From an uncultured Pseudomonadota bacterium (GTDB lineage Bacteria > Myxococcota_A > UBA796 > GCA-2862545), in the NCBI GenBank assembly GCA_913061235.1, contig CAJXTB010000016.1:1-64000 (forward strand): a stretch of 64,000 bases of DNA, given 5' to 3'. Below, in pieces: positions 1 to 8,970 of the stretch (position 1 is the stretch's first letter; every line of letters starts with the position of its first letter). The position numbers and the translations under genes are program-made. Below the pieces are notes generated by a model. The model was not told where the DNA came from, did not search any database, and worked only from the letters and a program-made list of their open reading frames with translations.

Positions 1-48
1 CGAGATCATGCCTAGTCTCGTGGGCTCGGAGATGTGTATAAGAGACAG
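1..48 (+). other. Illumina Nextera i7 adapter (contig-end artefact)
   Basis: Bases 1-6 are the end of the P7 flow-cell sequence. Bases 7-14 (CATGCCTA) match the reverse complement of Nextera index N706. Bases 15-29 are the i7 linker and bases 30-48 are the 19-bp Tn5 mosaic end. Genomic sequence therefore starts at base 49. The well-known artefact peptides containing SEMCIRDS and MYKRQ arise from translating these bases and should not be annotated. Confidence 0.98.
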
Positions 49-1290
49 CTGCAGTGGAACCGGCTCAACGGGAGACGGCGTGGAGTCGGCCAAGAGGTCC
101 GGATTCATCGCAATCCATGCACCCAAGCCCACTCCTCCGAGCAAGCAAACGAGCAGGATTCCGGCGCATCCAACGCCGAGCAGCCAGCCAGACCCGCCTT
201 GTGGCGCCGGACTCGACTCCGGCATGCCAATCGGCAAGGGCCCACCGCCAACAATGCCCGGTGGAAGCTTTGGTCCCGCAGCAACCTTGACTGGAGCAAC
301 CTCCGCGACAGCCTCTGTGGACGACAACGAATGAGCCAATTCAACCGGCGCAGACTCTGCAACGGGTTCATCCCGAACAGGAACGGGGCGGGGGGTCACG
401 TCAGGAACGTACTCATCCCAGCTGGAGGTGATGCCAACGAGTGATGCAGGGTTCTCTTTCGCCGTCTGGAGCGCCTGGAGTGCCGTGGCCACGGTGTTCG
501 TGCGCTGCGTAGGCTCGAACAGAGTCATCTCACTGATGCACGCAGCCAATGCCGGGCTTATCCGTGACTTTCCGTCCCAGTGTACGCCGTCTGGCCGCAG
601 GTCGAGATGCTGTGGAAGACGTCCTGCAAGCATTGCCGCAGCAAGAACACCCACTCTGTAGATATCCGCCACCATACTCGGCCCGGTCCGGGATTCCTCG
701 GGTGCAGCCCCGTCAACCAGCCGCTCTTCGTCGCCCAGTCCGATCGTGAGCAGATGATCGGAAAATGCGGAAGGATCGACGAGCATCAAGCTGTCGTCCG
801 ACTTGCGCACAACCGTATCGACGGTCAGGTTTCCATGGGGCACGCCCACAGTGTGCAGTGCTGTGAGAACAGTGAGGGCATCCTGAACAATCCCGACGAC
901 TTCAGCTTCGTCCATTGGTCCCATCTGGATGCGCTCGCGCAGCGAACCGCCGTCCACCCAAGTCCGTGCCACCCACCATGCGGGCTCGCTCGAATTATCG
1001 CCCGCAAAAGCGTCTAATACCTTGGCCAGACCCCGATGCTGCGCACCACTAAGACGTGCGAGAACCCCATTGAGTCCCTGAACAGCGTCGTCGTCCAATG
1101 CGCCGTTGACGGGGAACTCGCGCAGCGCAACACGCTGCCGGCTCATGATCTCCACGCCGCGGTACAGCGCCGAAATACCGGTTCGACGCAACAACTCTTC
1201 TAGGCGGTACCGTCCGTTGAGATACGGCGAAGCACCACATTGGCTACATGGCGACTTGAGTGTGTCGGTCGCGCATTGTGCACAGATCAT
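49..1290 (-). CDS. Zinc-ribbon, pseudokinase-like membrane protein, 3' end missing
   Basis: Reading starts at ATG 1288-1290 and stays open for 414 codons until the adapter, so the C-terminus is lost. A CxxC...CxxC ribbon (C3, C6, C15, C18) is followed by a Ser/Thr-kinase-like fold. The VAxK lysine is Arg57, the HRD motif is H152-G-N154, the catalytic-loop Lys and Asn are absent, and DFG is replaced by D172-P-S. The APE motif and the DIY-x-x-GV helix remain. A Pro/Ala-rich linker leads to one membrane helix at about residues 368-394, followed by a short tail. Loss of the catalytic residues suggests a non-catalytic scaffold or signalling protein with the kinase-like part in the cytoplasm. The partner is unknown. 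Confidence 0.8.
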
Positions 1291-1500
1291 GTCCGGTGGT
1301 CTCCAGGCGGCGCACCCTATCCAACTTCACGCAACCGTTCTGGCAGCAGGTTCAATGCACGACAACTGTTCCTTATACACCAACGAGCCAAGGGCTAGGC
1401 CCACCAGCCGTTCTAAAACGATGACTCCACGATAAGCATCATTCGTTCAGCAGCCGATCGCTGGCAGACCAGATGTGCAAGACCCGGCGGACTGCAGCGG

Positions 1501-2676
1501 TCAGCGGATGGCAACAACCTCGTCGAGTGCTGCGAGTGCAGCGTGGATGTCGTCATGACTGGCGTACCAATGTGGGGAGAACCGAAGATGACCGTTCGGC
1601 GAGGCCGCCGACACGCCGCGCTCAGCAAGACCCGCGACCAGGTCGCCAGCATGATGCTCACCAGGTTCCACAACGACAGCACCCGCACGGAATCGGCGGT
1701 CTTCCGACCACATCACCTGCCAACCGCGATGGATAAGGCCGTCCGCAAGGACCTGATTGAGTCCGTCGACGTGCTCCGAAATGGCCTCGATTCCCAGCGT
1801 GTTGAGCAGCTCAATGGAGGTGCACAGGCCCGCTGCGCCCACACCATTGAACGCACCCCCCTCAAACAACGCCGGCCCTGCGACGAGCGGCTTGTCATGG
1901 ACGAGCAACCCCCGGTCGCCAAACAGAAATCCAACGGGTTCAGGGTGAGACAACCAGCTCGCAGTGGTTCCGCCAAGCTGTGACCAGCGCTTCGGCGCAA
2001 CGGCCATGACGCCCGTACCAAAGACACCGCCGAGCCATTTGTGTCCCCCTGCCGCCATGTAGTCAATGCCGCAGTCCATTCGCAGAGGACTGACACCCAG
2101 CGCTTGAATCGCGTCTACGAACAGCTCAGTATCGGTGTCGCGACAGCGGCGAGCCAGGTGCTCGACCGGCCGTCGACGCCCCGTCACGAACGACACAGCA
2201 GACAGCGCAATCAACCGAAGTCCGCGTGAGAGCTCACGGTCGATATCCCCTAAGATGCCGCCAATATCGGTCCGAAAGCGGTCTCCGTCCATCCACACAA
2301 GCTCGAGCTCATGACGCTTCGCAGCTTGCTGCCAAGGCGTGATGTTCGCCGGAAAGTCCCCGGAGAACAACAGAACGCGGTCGCCGGGTCGCCAGTCCAG
2401 GCATGACGCCACTGCTGTGACTCCCGCAGACGTATTACCGAGCACCGCAACATCTTCCGGCGCAGCCCCGACCAACGTACCGAATGCGTCGCGGACTGCT
2501 TGGATAGACGCCGAGAAGTGCTCAACCGCCGCCACTCCCCCACGGGCCTGGTGCATCAGCGAGGTCACCATGGCGTCCGTCACAGGCTTCGACAGCGGCG
2601 AGATGGAGGCGGTGTTGAGGTAGTGCGGAACCTCTAGCGAAGGGAACAGTTCGCGCGAGCCTAGGACGGGGGTCAT
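1501..2676 (-). CDS. Class V aminotransferase-like PLP enzyme
   Basis: 391 residues, the usual size for class V aminotransferases (cysteine desulfurase, isopenicillin N epimerase and kynureninase-like enzymes). Visible signatures are the N-terminal YLNTAS motif, the cofactor Asp in VDAIQALG and the Schiff-base Lys in GGHKWL. The start overlaps the end of the upstream methyltransferase by 4 bp (ATGA), so the two are probably co-translated. Substrate cannot be told from sequence. The lack of an obvious catalytic-Cys loop argues against a true IscS/SufS desulfurase. The pairing with a SAM methyltransferase suggests modification of a small amino-containing metabolite or a peptide, which is inference only. 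Confidence 0.85.
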   Translation of the reverse strand: MTPVLGSRELFPSLEVPHYLNTASISPLSKPVTDAMVTSLMHQARGGVAAVEHFSASIQAVRDAFGTLVGAAPEDVAVLGNTSAGVTAVASCLDWRPGDRVLLFSGDFPANITPWQQAAKRHELELVWMDGDRFRTDIGGILGDIDRELSRGLRLIALSAVSFVTGRRRPVEHLARRCRDTDTELFVDAIQALGVSPLRMDCGIDYMAAGGHKWLGGVFGTGVMAVAPKRWSQLGGTTASWLSHPEPVGFLFGDRGLLVHDKPLVAGPALFEGGAFNGVGAAGLCTSIELLNTLGIEAISEHVDGLNQVLADGLIHRGWQVMWSEDRRFRAGAVVVEPGEHHAGDLVAGLAERGVSAASPNGHLRFSPHWYASHDDIHAALAALDEVVAIR

Positions 2677-4208
2677 GGATGCTCCAGCAGCATGGCATTA
2701 GCGTAGGCGCTCAGCCGGGTGTTCAACCACTGCAGAACATGGTCAAGCCCAGTATCTCCCAAGTCTTTGGGCATAGGCAGTGTGCCGCGGACGAAGCTGC
2801 GCTGCAGGTCTGCAGCAATCGTATCCACCGTGTGCTCTCCGTTGAGAATACGCAGCAATGCTCGGTCCATATCGCTCGCCCCCAACGACCGATGCCATGC
2901 GGTCGTCAGCCACCCACGTCCTAGGTGAGCCTCCGCGCGAAGAGCCTGTCGCGCGCACGGCTTTTCAGTCACGCCGTGGGACACTCGAGGCTGCGTGAAC
3001 AAGCGAACACCGTGCTGCAGATAGGCGAGCAGGAGTTGTTGCCGGAGACCTTGGTCATCTCCAAGACCATCGATGGCGTCTGAGACAGCAATCGTCGACG
3101 GCCAGGCATCCGCAATTCGGCGCCACATGCGCTTGTGTACAGCATTCAAGGCTACCAAGCCCACCAAGCCATCGGGCGTCTTCGGCTTCACTCCCATGGG
3201 CCAACTCGTGACGCCTTGCCGCTGGTCGTCATCCGTCCAGTCCCCCGGGAAGAACAGGCGCCCCCCCACGTGGAGTGTGGCCAATCGGTCGCTGTTCACG
3301 CCGTAGTCCACATCCGTTCCAGACGGCGCCAACACGGTGCGACGAAACGCGCGCTCACGAGCGAAGTCTAGGTACTGCTCGTAGCTCAGTCGGTCGGTGG
3401 CCAAGGCTTCAATGCCATCTTGCACGTCAGATGGCAGGTCGACAGGCACCATGTCGGCAAACTCAGCATCTCCAACGTAGGCCAGTCCATTGTCCGCGGC
3501 GAGCGCAGCGAATTCGTGAAACCAGACCGGGTGATTGTCCTTGGCCAGGTGCTCATGAAACAAGTACCAATCCGTCATCTCAGCGACGTCGGACAGCTCA
3601 CTGCGCATGGCCGCTCCCAACAGCCGACGGTTTTTCGGTAAGTCTGTCAACCACGTCGCAAGCTGCCGCGCTCGGGCGATTTGTTGTTTGGCATCTTCTA
3701 CATGGTTCGCGTGCCAGGCCAACATTCCGCGCATGGGCGACCGGAGCGACCATCCAGGCCACACGTTGTAGCTAATGGTCGCAAGTCCGTTCGGGCTCAG
3801 CCAGTCCGCACAGCGTCGCAGGATGGCCGTGCGTACCGCCTCGGGAACCCACGACCAGACACCGTGAACAAGGATGTAGTCGAACGGCCCAAGGTCCAAG
3901 TCTGGATCCGCGATATCTGCGGCAATCCACTGCACATTCGTCAGACCCGCTCGGTCCGAGTACGCCTGCGCCATCTCGATCAGCGACGGCGTCAGGTCCA
4001 ACCCAACGAACGTTGCTGTTGGATGCCGACCGGCCATTGGAACGAGATTTCCGCCGTCTGCACAGCCGATTTCCAACACGCGCGCGCCTGAAAGCGGCAC
4101 TGGCTTTAGCCCTAGGAGTGTCCCAACAACCGCAAGATTGTCGGGGTCGGTCTGGGCTGTCACCTGCCCTTCGTAGGGCACAGCGGTATAAGCCGCGAGG
4201 TTGTCCAT
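2673..4208 (-). CDS. SAM-dependent methyltransferase with regulatory domain
   Basis: 511 residues. A class I Rossmann methyltransferase domain occupies roughly residues 30-190, with motif I VLEIGCADGGN, the acidic end of strand 2 in VGLDLTP and the motif-IV region DYILVHGVWSWV. The remaining half resembles the methyltransferase regulatory domain (PF10119 type) that accompanies some predicted protein-lysine or small-molecule methyltransferases, though this was judged by eye. The start ATG at 4206-4208 has GGAG 7 bases upstream. The gene is divergent from the beta-helix gene with only 23 bp between start codons, and it overlaps the downstream aminotransferase by 4 bp, giving a two-gene operon. 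Confidence 0.82.
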   Translation of the reverse strand: MDNLAAYTAVPYEGQVTAQTDPDNLAVVGTLLGLKPVPLSGARVLEIGCADGGNLVPMAGRHPTATFVGLDLTPSLIEMAQAYSDRAGLTNVQWIAADIADPDLDLGPFDYILVHGVWSWVPEAVRTAILRRCADWLSPNGLATISYNVWPGWSLRSPMRGMLAWHANHVEDAKQQIARARQLATWLTDLPKNRRLLGAAMRSELSDVAEMTDWYLFHEHLAKDNHPVWFHEFAALAADNGLAYVGDAEFADMVPVDLPSDVQDGIEALATDRLSYEQYLDFARERAFRRTVLAPSGTDVDYGVNSDRLATLHVGGRLFFPGDWTDDDQRQGVTSWPMGVKPKTPDGLVGLVALNAVHKRMWRRIADAWPSTIAVSDAIDGLGDDQGLRQQLLLAYLQHGVRLFTQPRVSHGVTEKPCARQALRAEAHLGRGWLTTAWHRSLGASDMDRALLRILNGEHTVDTIAADLQRSFVRGTLPMPKDLGDTGLDHVLQWLNTRLSAYANAMLLEHP

Positions 4209-4231
4209 GCGTCATCTCCAGGAGGGTTGCC

Positions 4232-5797
4232 ATGCTGCTCACGCTTATCGCTATTGCTTTCGCGGACCCTTCGGCACTGTACGGGGAGCATGGAGAGGAC
4301 TGGGACCCACGTGGGCGCCTGCCAGACTTCTCCTATGCGGGCTACCACGCCGGCGAGTCGGACCTGCCCAACATTGAGCGCGTCACGCTTGTGACCGACC
4401 ATGGCGCTGTTGGCGACGGCGTCACCGACGACACTGCTGCATTCCAAGCCGCAATCGACGCCACAGAGTCAGGGGCGATTGGTATTCCAGCTGGCACCTG
4501 GCGCTTGGACGGTGAGCTGCGCATCAACAAGAGCAACGTGGTTCTTCAGGGTGACGGCGCCGAGACCGTCTTGTCGTTCACAAACCCCCTCGAAGCCATT
4601 CGTGGCGAAGCGGTTCAGTGGTCGTGGAATGGCGGTCTCATCCAGGTCGAGCCCAGTGGTCCGACCGCCACGTTGACCACCGTGACCACCACAGCACAGC
4701 GCGGAGACCAAACGCTGCAAGTGGTAGATGGCAGTACCCTTTCCGCCGGAGACCTGGTCGTCCTGTCCCTTGTTGACGACGACGCAGGCACCTTTGGCAG
4801 GCACCTGCACAACGACCAGTTCGATGGCGGAACCTGTAGCTACCAAGTCCCCATGACCCTCGACTGGCCGGTGTTCGTCGAGGCGGTCGACGGCAACACG
4901 GTCACCTTGGCTCAACCTCTGCGGTTGGACGCACGAACCGAGTGGCAACCCACGTTCAAGACGCACCCGGGCTTGACCGACGTTGGCATTGAGCACCTGA
5001 CGATGTCCTTCCCGGACGTACCGTACGCAGGACACCTCGAAGAACCTGGCTACAACGGTATTTTCTTCACCCGTGGTGTCGTGGACTCTTGGGTGCGAGA
5101 CGTCACCTTCGTCAACGCCGACAATGGCGTGCTCGTGGACCGACTGTCCAAGCGACACACCATCCAAGACGTCGCCTTTGAAGGGCGAAAAGGACACCAT
5201 GGGCTCAACATTGCCTTCGCCTCCGACGGGATGTACGACGGTCTTGCGTACGGCGCTGACTTTGTGCACCACATCACCGTGGACCATCGCGCCAACGGCA
5301 ACGTGTTCAAGAACGTCGTTGGGGTCGCTGAAGTCCACCTCGACCACCACCGCGACGGTCCCTTCGAGAACCTGTTCTCCCAGTTCGACGCCGAGATCAG
5401 TTTCTTCCACGGCGGAAACTTCTGTGCGGGTCATCCAGCGGGTGCGCGCGAGACAATGTGGGGACTTCCAGGGCCGCTACAGCCGCCCTACTGGTCCGCA
5501 GCTCAAGCGAATGTGGTGGGCGAACTGACGCTCGACGACGCGCTGACCGAGGACGCCCAGTGGGTCGAGAACGTCGCTGACCTCACCCCAGGGGACCTGC
5601 ATCAGGACCAGCTCGACCGCCGTCTTGGCGTGCCCATTCCAGACGTCGAAGACGACACAGAGACCGACTCCGACTCGGAGCCGGGTCCAGACCAAGCAGA
5701 CGGGTGCGCCTGCCAGACCACCGGCGTGCCGCTCACACCGTTGTGGCTAGGCCTGGTGGTCTTCGGCTACCGACGCCGTCAGCTGCCGCAGTCGTAG
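4232..5797 (+). CDS. Secreted parallel beta-helix (pectate-lyase-3-like) protein with MYXO-CTERM-like tail
   Basis: The start at 4232 is chosen because AGGAGG lies 6 bases upstream and the product then begins with a short hydrophobic signal (MLLTLIAIAFA); 521 residues result. Residues about 50-75 carry the GAVGDGVTDDTAAFQ motif typical of Pectate_lyase_3/GH28-like right-handed beta-helices, followed by strand-rich repeats. The C-terminus has an acidic Thr/Ser/Pro linker, the GCACQTTG cysteine motif, a hydrophobic segment and the basic cluster YRRR. That is the layout of MYXO-CTERM sorting signals, which implies processing and surface display. Substrate is unknown; it could be a polysaccharide lyase/hydrolase or a structural surface protein. 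The 3' end overlaps the convergent lipoprotein gene by 19 bp. Confidence 0.87.
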   Translation: MLLTLIAIAFADPSALYGEHGEDWDPRGRLPDFSYAGYHAGESDLPNIERVTLVTDHGAVGDGVTDDTAAFQAAIDATESGAIGIPAGTWRLDGELRINKSNVVLQGDGAETVLSFTNPLEAIRGEAVQWSWNGGLIQVEPSGPTATLTTVTTTAQRGDQTLQVVDGSTLSAGDLVVLSLVDDDAGTFGRHLHNDQFDGGTCSYQVPMTLDWPVFVEAVDGNTVTLAQPLRLDARTEWQPTFKTHPGLTDVGIEHLTMSFPDVPYAGHLEEPGYNGIFFTRGVVDSWVRDVTFVNADNGVLVDRLSKRHTIQDVAFEGRKGHHGLNIAFASDGMYDGLAYGADFVHHITVDHRANGNVFKNVVGVAEVHLDHHRDGPFENLFSQFDAEISFFHGGNFCAGHPAGARETMWGLPGPLQPPYWSAAQANVVGELTLDDALTEDAQWVENVADLTPGDLHQDQLDRRLGVPIPDVEDDTETDSDSEPGPDQADGCACQTTGVPLTPLWLGLVVFGYRRRQLPQS

Positions 5798-6114
5798 AGG
5801 TCAGCTGACCCTTCAAAGGGGGCTTCAGCAAACTCAGAGCACGACTGCCCACGAATGTCTGCGCGGACCTGTGCCGCTCCCCGGCCGTCCCACTCACAGC
5901 CGAGCAAGTCGTAGAAATCTTGGGTTGTCTCTACCGCCGCTGCGATGTCGTCTTGGCACTCTGAGCGGCTGTCCCAGGTGTTCTCGAAGTCTGCACGGTC
6001 GCAGCGGCGCGTCTTGCTGCACCACGCGGAAGCCAACGCATCCGGGCCGGCGTCCTCGGCAATCGAACACCCAACAATCGACAGACACAGGGCGACAAGG
6101 ACGTTGCGGTTCAT
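5779..6114 (-). CDS. Small cysteine-rich lipoprotein
   Basis: 111 residues starting at ATG 6112-6114, preceded by AGGA. The N-terminus is a lipoprotein signal ending in SIVGC (lipidated Cys16). The mature part is acidic and contains several cysteines (WCSKTRRCD, SECQDD, LLGCEW, QSCSEF, YDCGS), consistent with disulfide bonding in the periplasm or at the cell surface. It has no recognised domain; small Cys-rich lipoproteins of this kind are frequent in Myxococcota. It is divergent from the hydrolase at 6178 and overlaps the preceding beta-helix gene tail to tail. Confidence 0.75.
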   Translation of the reverse strand: MNRNVLVALCLSIVGCSIAEDAGPDALASAWCSKTRRCDRADFENTWDSRSECQDDIAAAVETTQDFYDLLGCEWDGRGAAQVRADIRGQSCSEFAEAPFEGSADLYDCGS

Positions 6115-6177
6115 CACGATTCCTGGCGGCGAGAGTGTTCGCGGATACCGGTGGGTAGTAGGTGACTGGGAGTCTCT

Positions 6178-7068
6178 GTGCACGTAAACGCTAACGGTCT
6201 GTCCATTCACGTCCAAGTCGAGGGAGAGGGCGAGCCACTCCTGATGATCATGGGCATTGGCGCCCAGCTACTTCACTGGCCGCAAGGCTTGGTAGACCTG
6301 TTCGTCGCAAACGGCTTCCAGTGCATTCGTTTCGACAACCGGGACATGGGGCTGTCCGAGCGGCTGACCGGCCGAGTAGACGTCGCAAATGTGCTCACCC
6401 GGCGCATGTTGGGCCTAAACATCGACGCTCCGTACACTCTTGCAGACATGGCCGATGACAGCGTTGGCGTTCTGGCCGCGCTGAACATCGATCGCGCGCA
6501 CATCTTTGGCGCGTCCATGGGCGGCATGATCGCCCAGCGCATTGCCATCAACCACCCACAGCGGGTGAAGTCGCTCACATCGCTCATGAGCACGCCAGGC
6601 CGTAGGCGCGACAGCCTCACCAGCGTAAAAGCCGCTCGCGCACTGCTTAAGAACCCAAACATCACAGATGCCAAGTCCCACGCAGACGCGGTCATCGCGT
6701 TCCTAGACGCCGTCGGTACCCCGGGTGTGAAGCGTGACGTTCCAGAGCTGCGACGGGTTTGCGCCGAGATCTACAGACGCGGCCTGTCGCCCGACGGATT
6801 TGTCAGGCAGCTCGCCGCCATTGCTGCCGACGGCGACCGAACACGTGAGCTTCGTTTGGTGCAGGCTCCAACATTGGTCCTCCATGGGTCGCGAGATCCC
6901 CTCATTTCCCCGGCGGGGGGCCAAGCAACCGCCGATGCCATCCCAGGGGCAACGTATCAACCACTCGACGGGATGGGACACGATCTACCGCCGTCGTACT
7001 GGCCGACCATCGCAAACGCCGTGACCCACCATGCAAACCCCCTTGCCGATGGACGATTGCGGGCCTAA
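6178..7068 (+). CDS. Alpha/beta hydrolase
   Basis: 296 residues with a GTG start at 6178. It shows the alpha/beta-hydrolase plan: an early strand with the oxyanion region MIMGIGAQ, DNRDMGLS, a nucleophile elbow GASMGGM, a probable acidic residue in LHGSRDP and a catalytic His in GMGHDLP. A cap domain fits between the elbow and the Asp. There is no signal peptide, so it should be cytoplasmic. The fold resembles the esterase/epoxide-hydrolase/haloperoxidase group, but the substrate cannot be assigned. It ends 24 bp before the next gene on the same strand. Confidence 0.87.
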   Translation: MHVNANGLSIHVQVEGEGEPLLMIMGIGAQLLHWPQGLVDLFVANGFQCIRFDNRDMGLSERLTGRVDVANVLTRRMLGLNIDAPYTLADMADDSVGVLAALNIDRAHIFGASMGGMIAQRIAINHPQRVKSLTSLMSTPGRRRDSLTSVKAARALLKNPNITDAKSHADAVIAFLDAVGTPGVKRDVPELRRVCAEIYRRGLSPDGFVRQLAAIAADGDRTRELRLVQAPTLVLHGSRDPLISPAGGQATADAIPGATYQPLDGMGHDLPPSYWPTIANAVTHHANPLADGRLRA

Positions 7069-7092
7069 GCTGGGGGAACACGGAGCTTCCTC

Positions 7093-8901
7093 ATGCCCCA
7101 GCAAACACGTCGTCCAGAAACAGCGACCGCCCAATCTACCGGGACGGAAACTGCAGCCCCCCAAGCCGAGGTCCAACAAGACCCGCTTCAAGACCAGCTT
7201 AAGGACGGCGGTAGTGCGGCCGGCTTAGCCAACTATCAGTCCTCATTGGGCAAGTGGTTGGGTAGTGAGCTGTACGGCGCTCTTGCCAAAGAGCTCTCCT
7301 TCGCATCGCTGCAGGACCACGCAACAAGTGCATGGAAGAGCGCCCTGGAATCCGGCGTCGGCGCACTCGATGGCCTCGACGGCAACGACAAGGAAGCCGG
7401 CGCGTTCACCGCAGCACTGCAGGAAGCCTACGGTCAGGCCGCAGCAGATATGCTGGAGACGGACACCGGTAAGAAGGTCATTGGCAAGCTCAACGGCTTC
7501 GTCGACGCCAACCCGCGCCTCATTCTCTTGGTCGCCCTTCTCGCAGCCGGTGGTGCAGTCGCAGCCAATGTGTCACTGCCCAAGTTCAAAGAGACCTTCA
7601 AGCTCGGCGGAGGGTTTACTGGAAAGGTCGGAGCCGACCTCGGCAAGATTCGCGACATCGCCCTGAAGGATCTGTCCGCGGCTCTCGAGTACAACTCCGG
7701 CCCCCTCATGGCTGCCGTGTCGATCAATCGAAAGGAAGACGGCGCGGTCAGCGGCGACTTCAAGGCGTCGTTGGGTGATGACGACAAGAACCTCAAGACA
7801 GACGCCAAGTTCACCAATGACGGCATCACGGTCTACAACGCATCCGGTCTGCTCACGACAGACAACGGCACCAAGATCGAGGGAAGTGTCTCTGGCGGCG
7901 CAGACAAGAACACCGTCATTGCTGGCTCCATCACGTCGGTGCACGGCGACGTAACCACCACCAACTCCGTCAACTACGACGAGACGGCTGGCACACTCTC
8001 CTTCAAGAACGTCGATATCGCCAAGCTCGGCGAAGATGGCAAAGACGGTACCATCAACTCGACAAACGGCATCAGTTCGGATGGCTCGTCACACAACAGC
8101 ATCGGCATTGACGGCAAAGTGGGCGAAAACGGAACCGGTTCGGCCTCCATCGGCCAGACAACCAACACCGAGGGCGTCACGACCCACCAGGCAAACGGTG
8201 CCTACAACTATAAGAAAGACGACTTCGCTGCTGGAATCAAGGCCGACTACAACGGCGGCAATGGCTCAATCAGCGGCAACGTCTCGAACACCTTCGCTCC
8301 CGGCTTCACAGGCAAGGCTGCCCTCAAGCAGACCTTCGGGGAAACCTCCGCATTGAGCGGTAGCGGTGCTCTCGACTACAAGTCGAAGAACTTCAACACG
8401 GGTCTTAGCGGACAGTTCGACGGCGTAGGAAACGGCTCCATCACCGGAATGGCAAACGGCAACTTCAACAAGAACACCTCGGCGGGTTTCGACCTCACCC
8501 AGAAGTTCGGTGAAGGCGCGGGCACGTCTGGCAACATCAACGCCGCGTACATGACTGACGACCTGAAGTTCGGCGGTTCTGCAGGGTTCGATACCAATAA
8601 GAACGCATTCAATGCGAAGGCCTTCGGCCAGGCGAACATCGGCGACAACTGGAAGGGACGCGTGGACGGTTCCTTCGGCACCTCTGACAGCGGCACCAAC
8701 TACGAGGCCGGCGGATTGGCCTACCGTAAGATCAACGACGACCTCTCGGTCTTTGGCGGCGGCTCAGTGAAGTACGACGACATGGGCGGAACCCGGTTCG
8801 TTCCGAAGGTTGGCGTTGAGGTCAAGGGCGTTCCCCTACAGTACAGCTTCGACCCGGCGACCAAGCAGCATAAGGTCGGCATCACACTGTTCAAGTGGTA
8901 A
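7093..8901 (+). CDS. Repetitive Gly/Asn-rich, barrel-like protein of unknown function
   Basis: 602 residues, not recognised. ATG 7093 has GGAG about 7 bases upstream. Residues 1-35 are Gln/Thr/Ala-rich and disordered, 40-130 are helical, and 141-160 form a single hydrophobic helix (LILLVALLAAGGAVAA). From about 165 to the end the chain consists of short amphipathic strands joined by Gly/Asn/Asp turns, in loose repeats such as SGNVSNTF, GSGALDYKS and GSITGMANG. It ends in an aromatic-terminated strand, ITLFKW, as outer-membrane barrels do. There is no Sec signal, which conflicts with a simple porin. Possibilities are a barrel exported by another route, a cargo of a secretion or injection machine, or a soluble beta-solenoid. 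The neighbours (hydrolase, Lrp regulator) give no clue. Confidence 0.8.
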   Translation: MPQQTRRPETATAQSTGTETAAPQAEVQQDPLQDQLKDGGSAAGLANYQSSLGKWLGSELYGALAKELSFASLQDHATSAWKSALESGVGALDGLDGNDKEAGAFTAALQEAYGQAAADMLETDTGKKVIGKLNGFVDANPRLILLVALLAAGGAVAANVSLPKFKETFKLGGGFTGKVGADLGKIRDIALKDLSAALEYNSGPLMAAVSINRKEDGAVSGDFKASLGDDDKNLKTDAKFTNDGITVYNASGLLTTDNGTKIEGSVSGGADKNTVIAGSITSVHGDVTTTNSVNYDETAGTLSFKNVDIAKLGEDGKDGTINSTNGISSDGSSHNSIGIDGKVGENGTGSASIGQTTNTEGVTTHQANGAYNYKKDDFAAGIKADYNGGNGSISGNVSNTFAPGFTGKAALKQTFGETSALSGSGALDYKSKNFNTGLSGQFDGVGNGSITGMANGNFNKNTSAGFDLTQKFGEGAGTSGNINAAYMTDDLKFGGSAGFDTNKNAFNAKAFGQANIGDNWKGRVDGSFGTSDSGTNYEAGGLAYRKINDDLSVFGGGSVKYDDMGGTRFVPKVGVEVKGVPLQYSFDPATKQHKVGITLFKW

Positions 8902-8970
8902 TCGGCATTCGCTGACTCCTGTGGGTAGGTTTCCTGGCGCACTCTCCGTTTCAGTGTGAGATGACGCCCC

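Noticed and set aside
8-444. Open readings on the plus strand starting in the first 60 bases
   Set aside because: They begin in the Nextera adapter and are antisense to the pseudokinase gene.
4469-5434. 321-codon open frame on the minus strand
   Set aside because: It is antisense to the MYXO-CTERM beta-helix gene, which has a signal, motif and tail.
7093-8901. Cargo of a contractile injection system
   Set aside because: No sheath, tube, baseplate or ATPase gene is in the window; kept only as a hypothesis.
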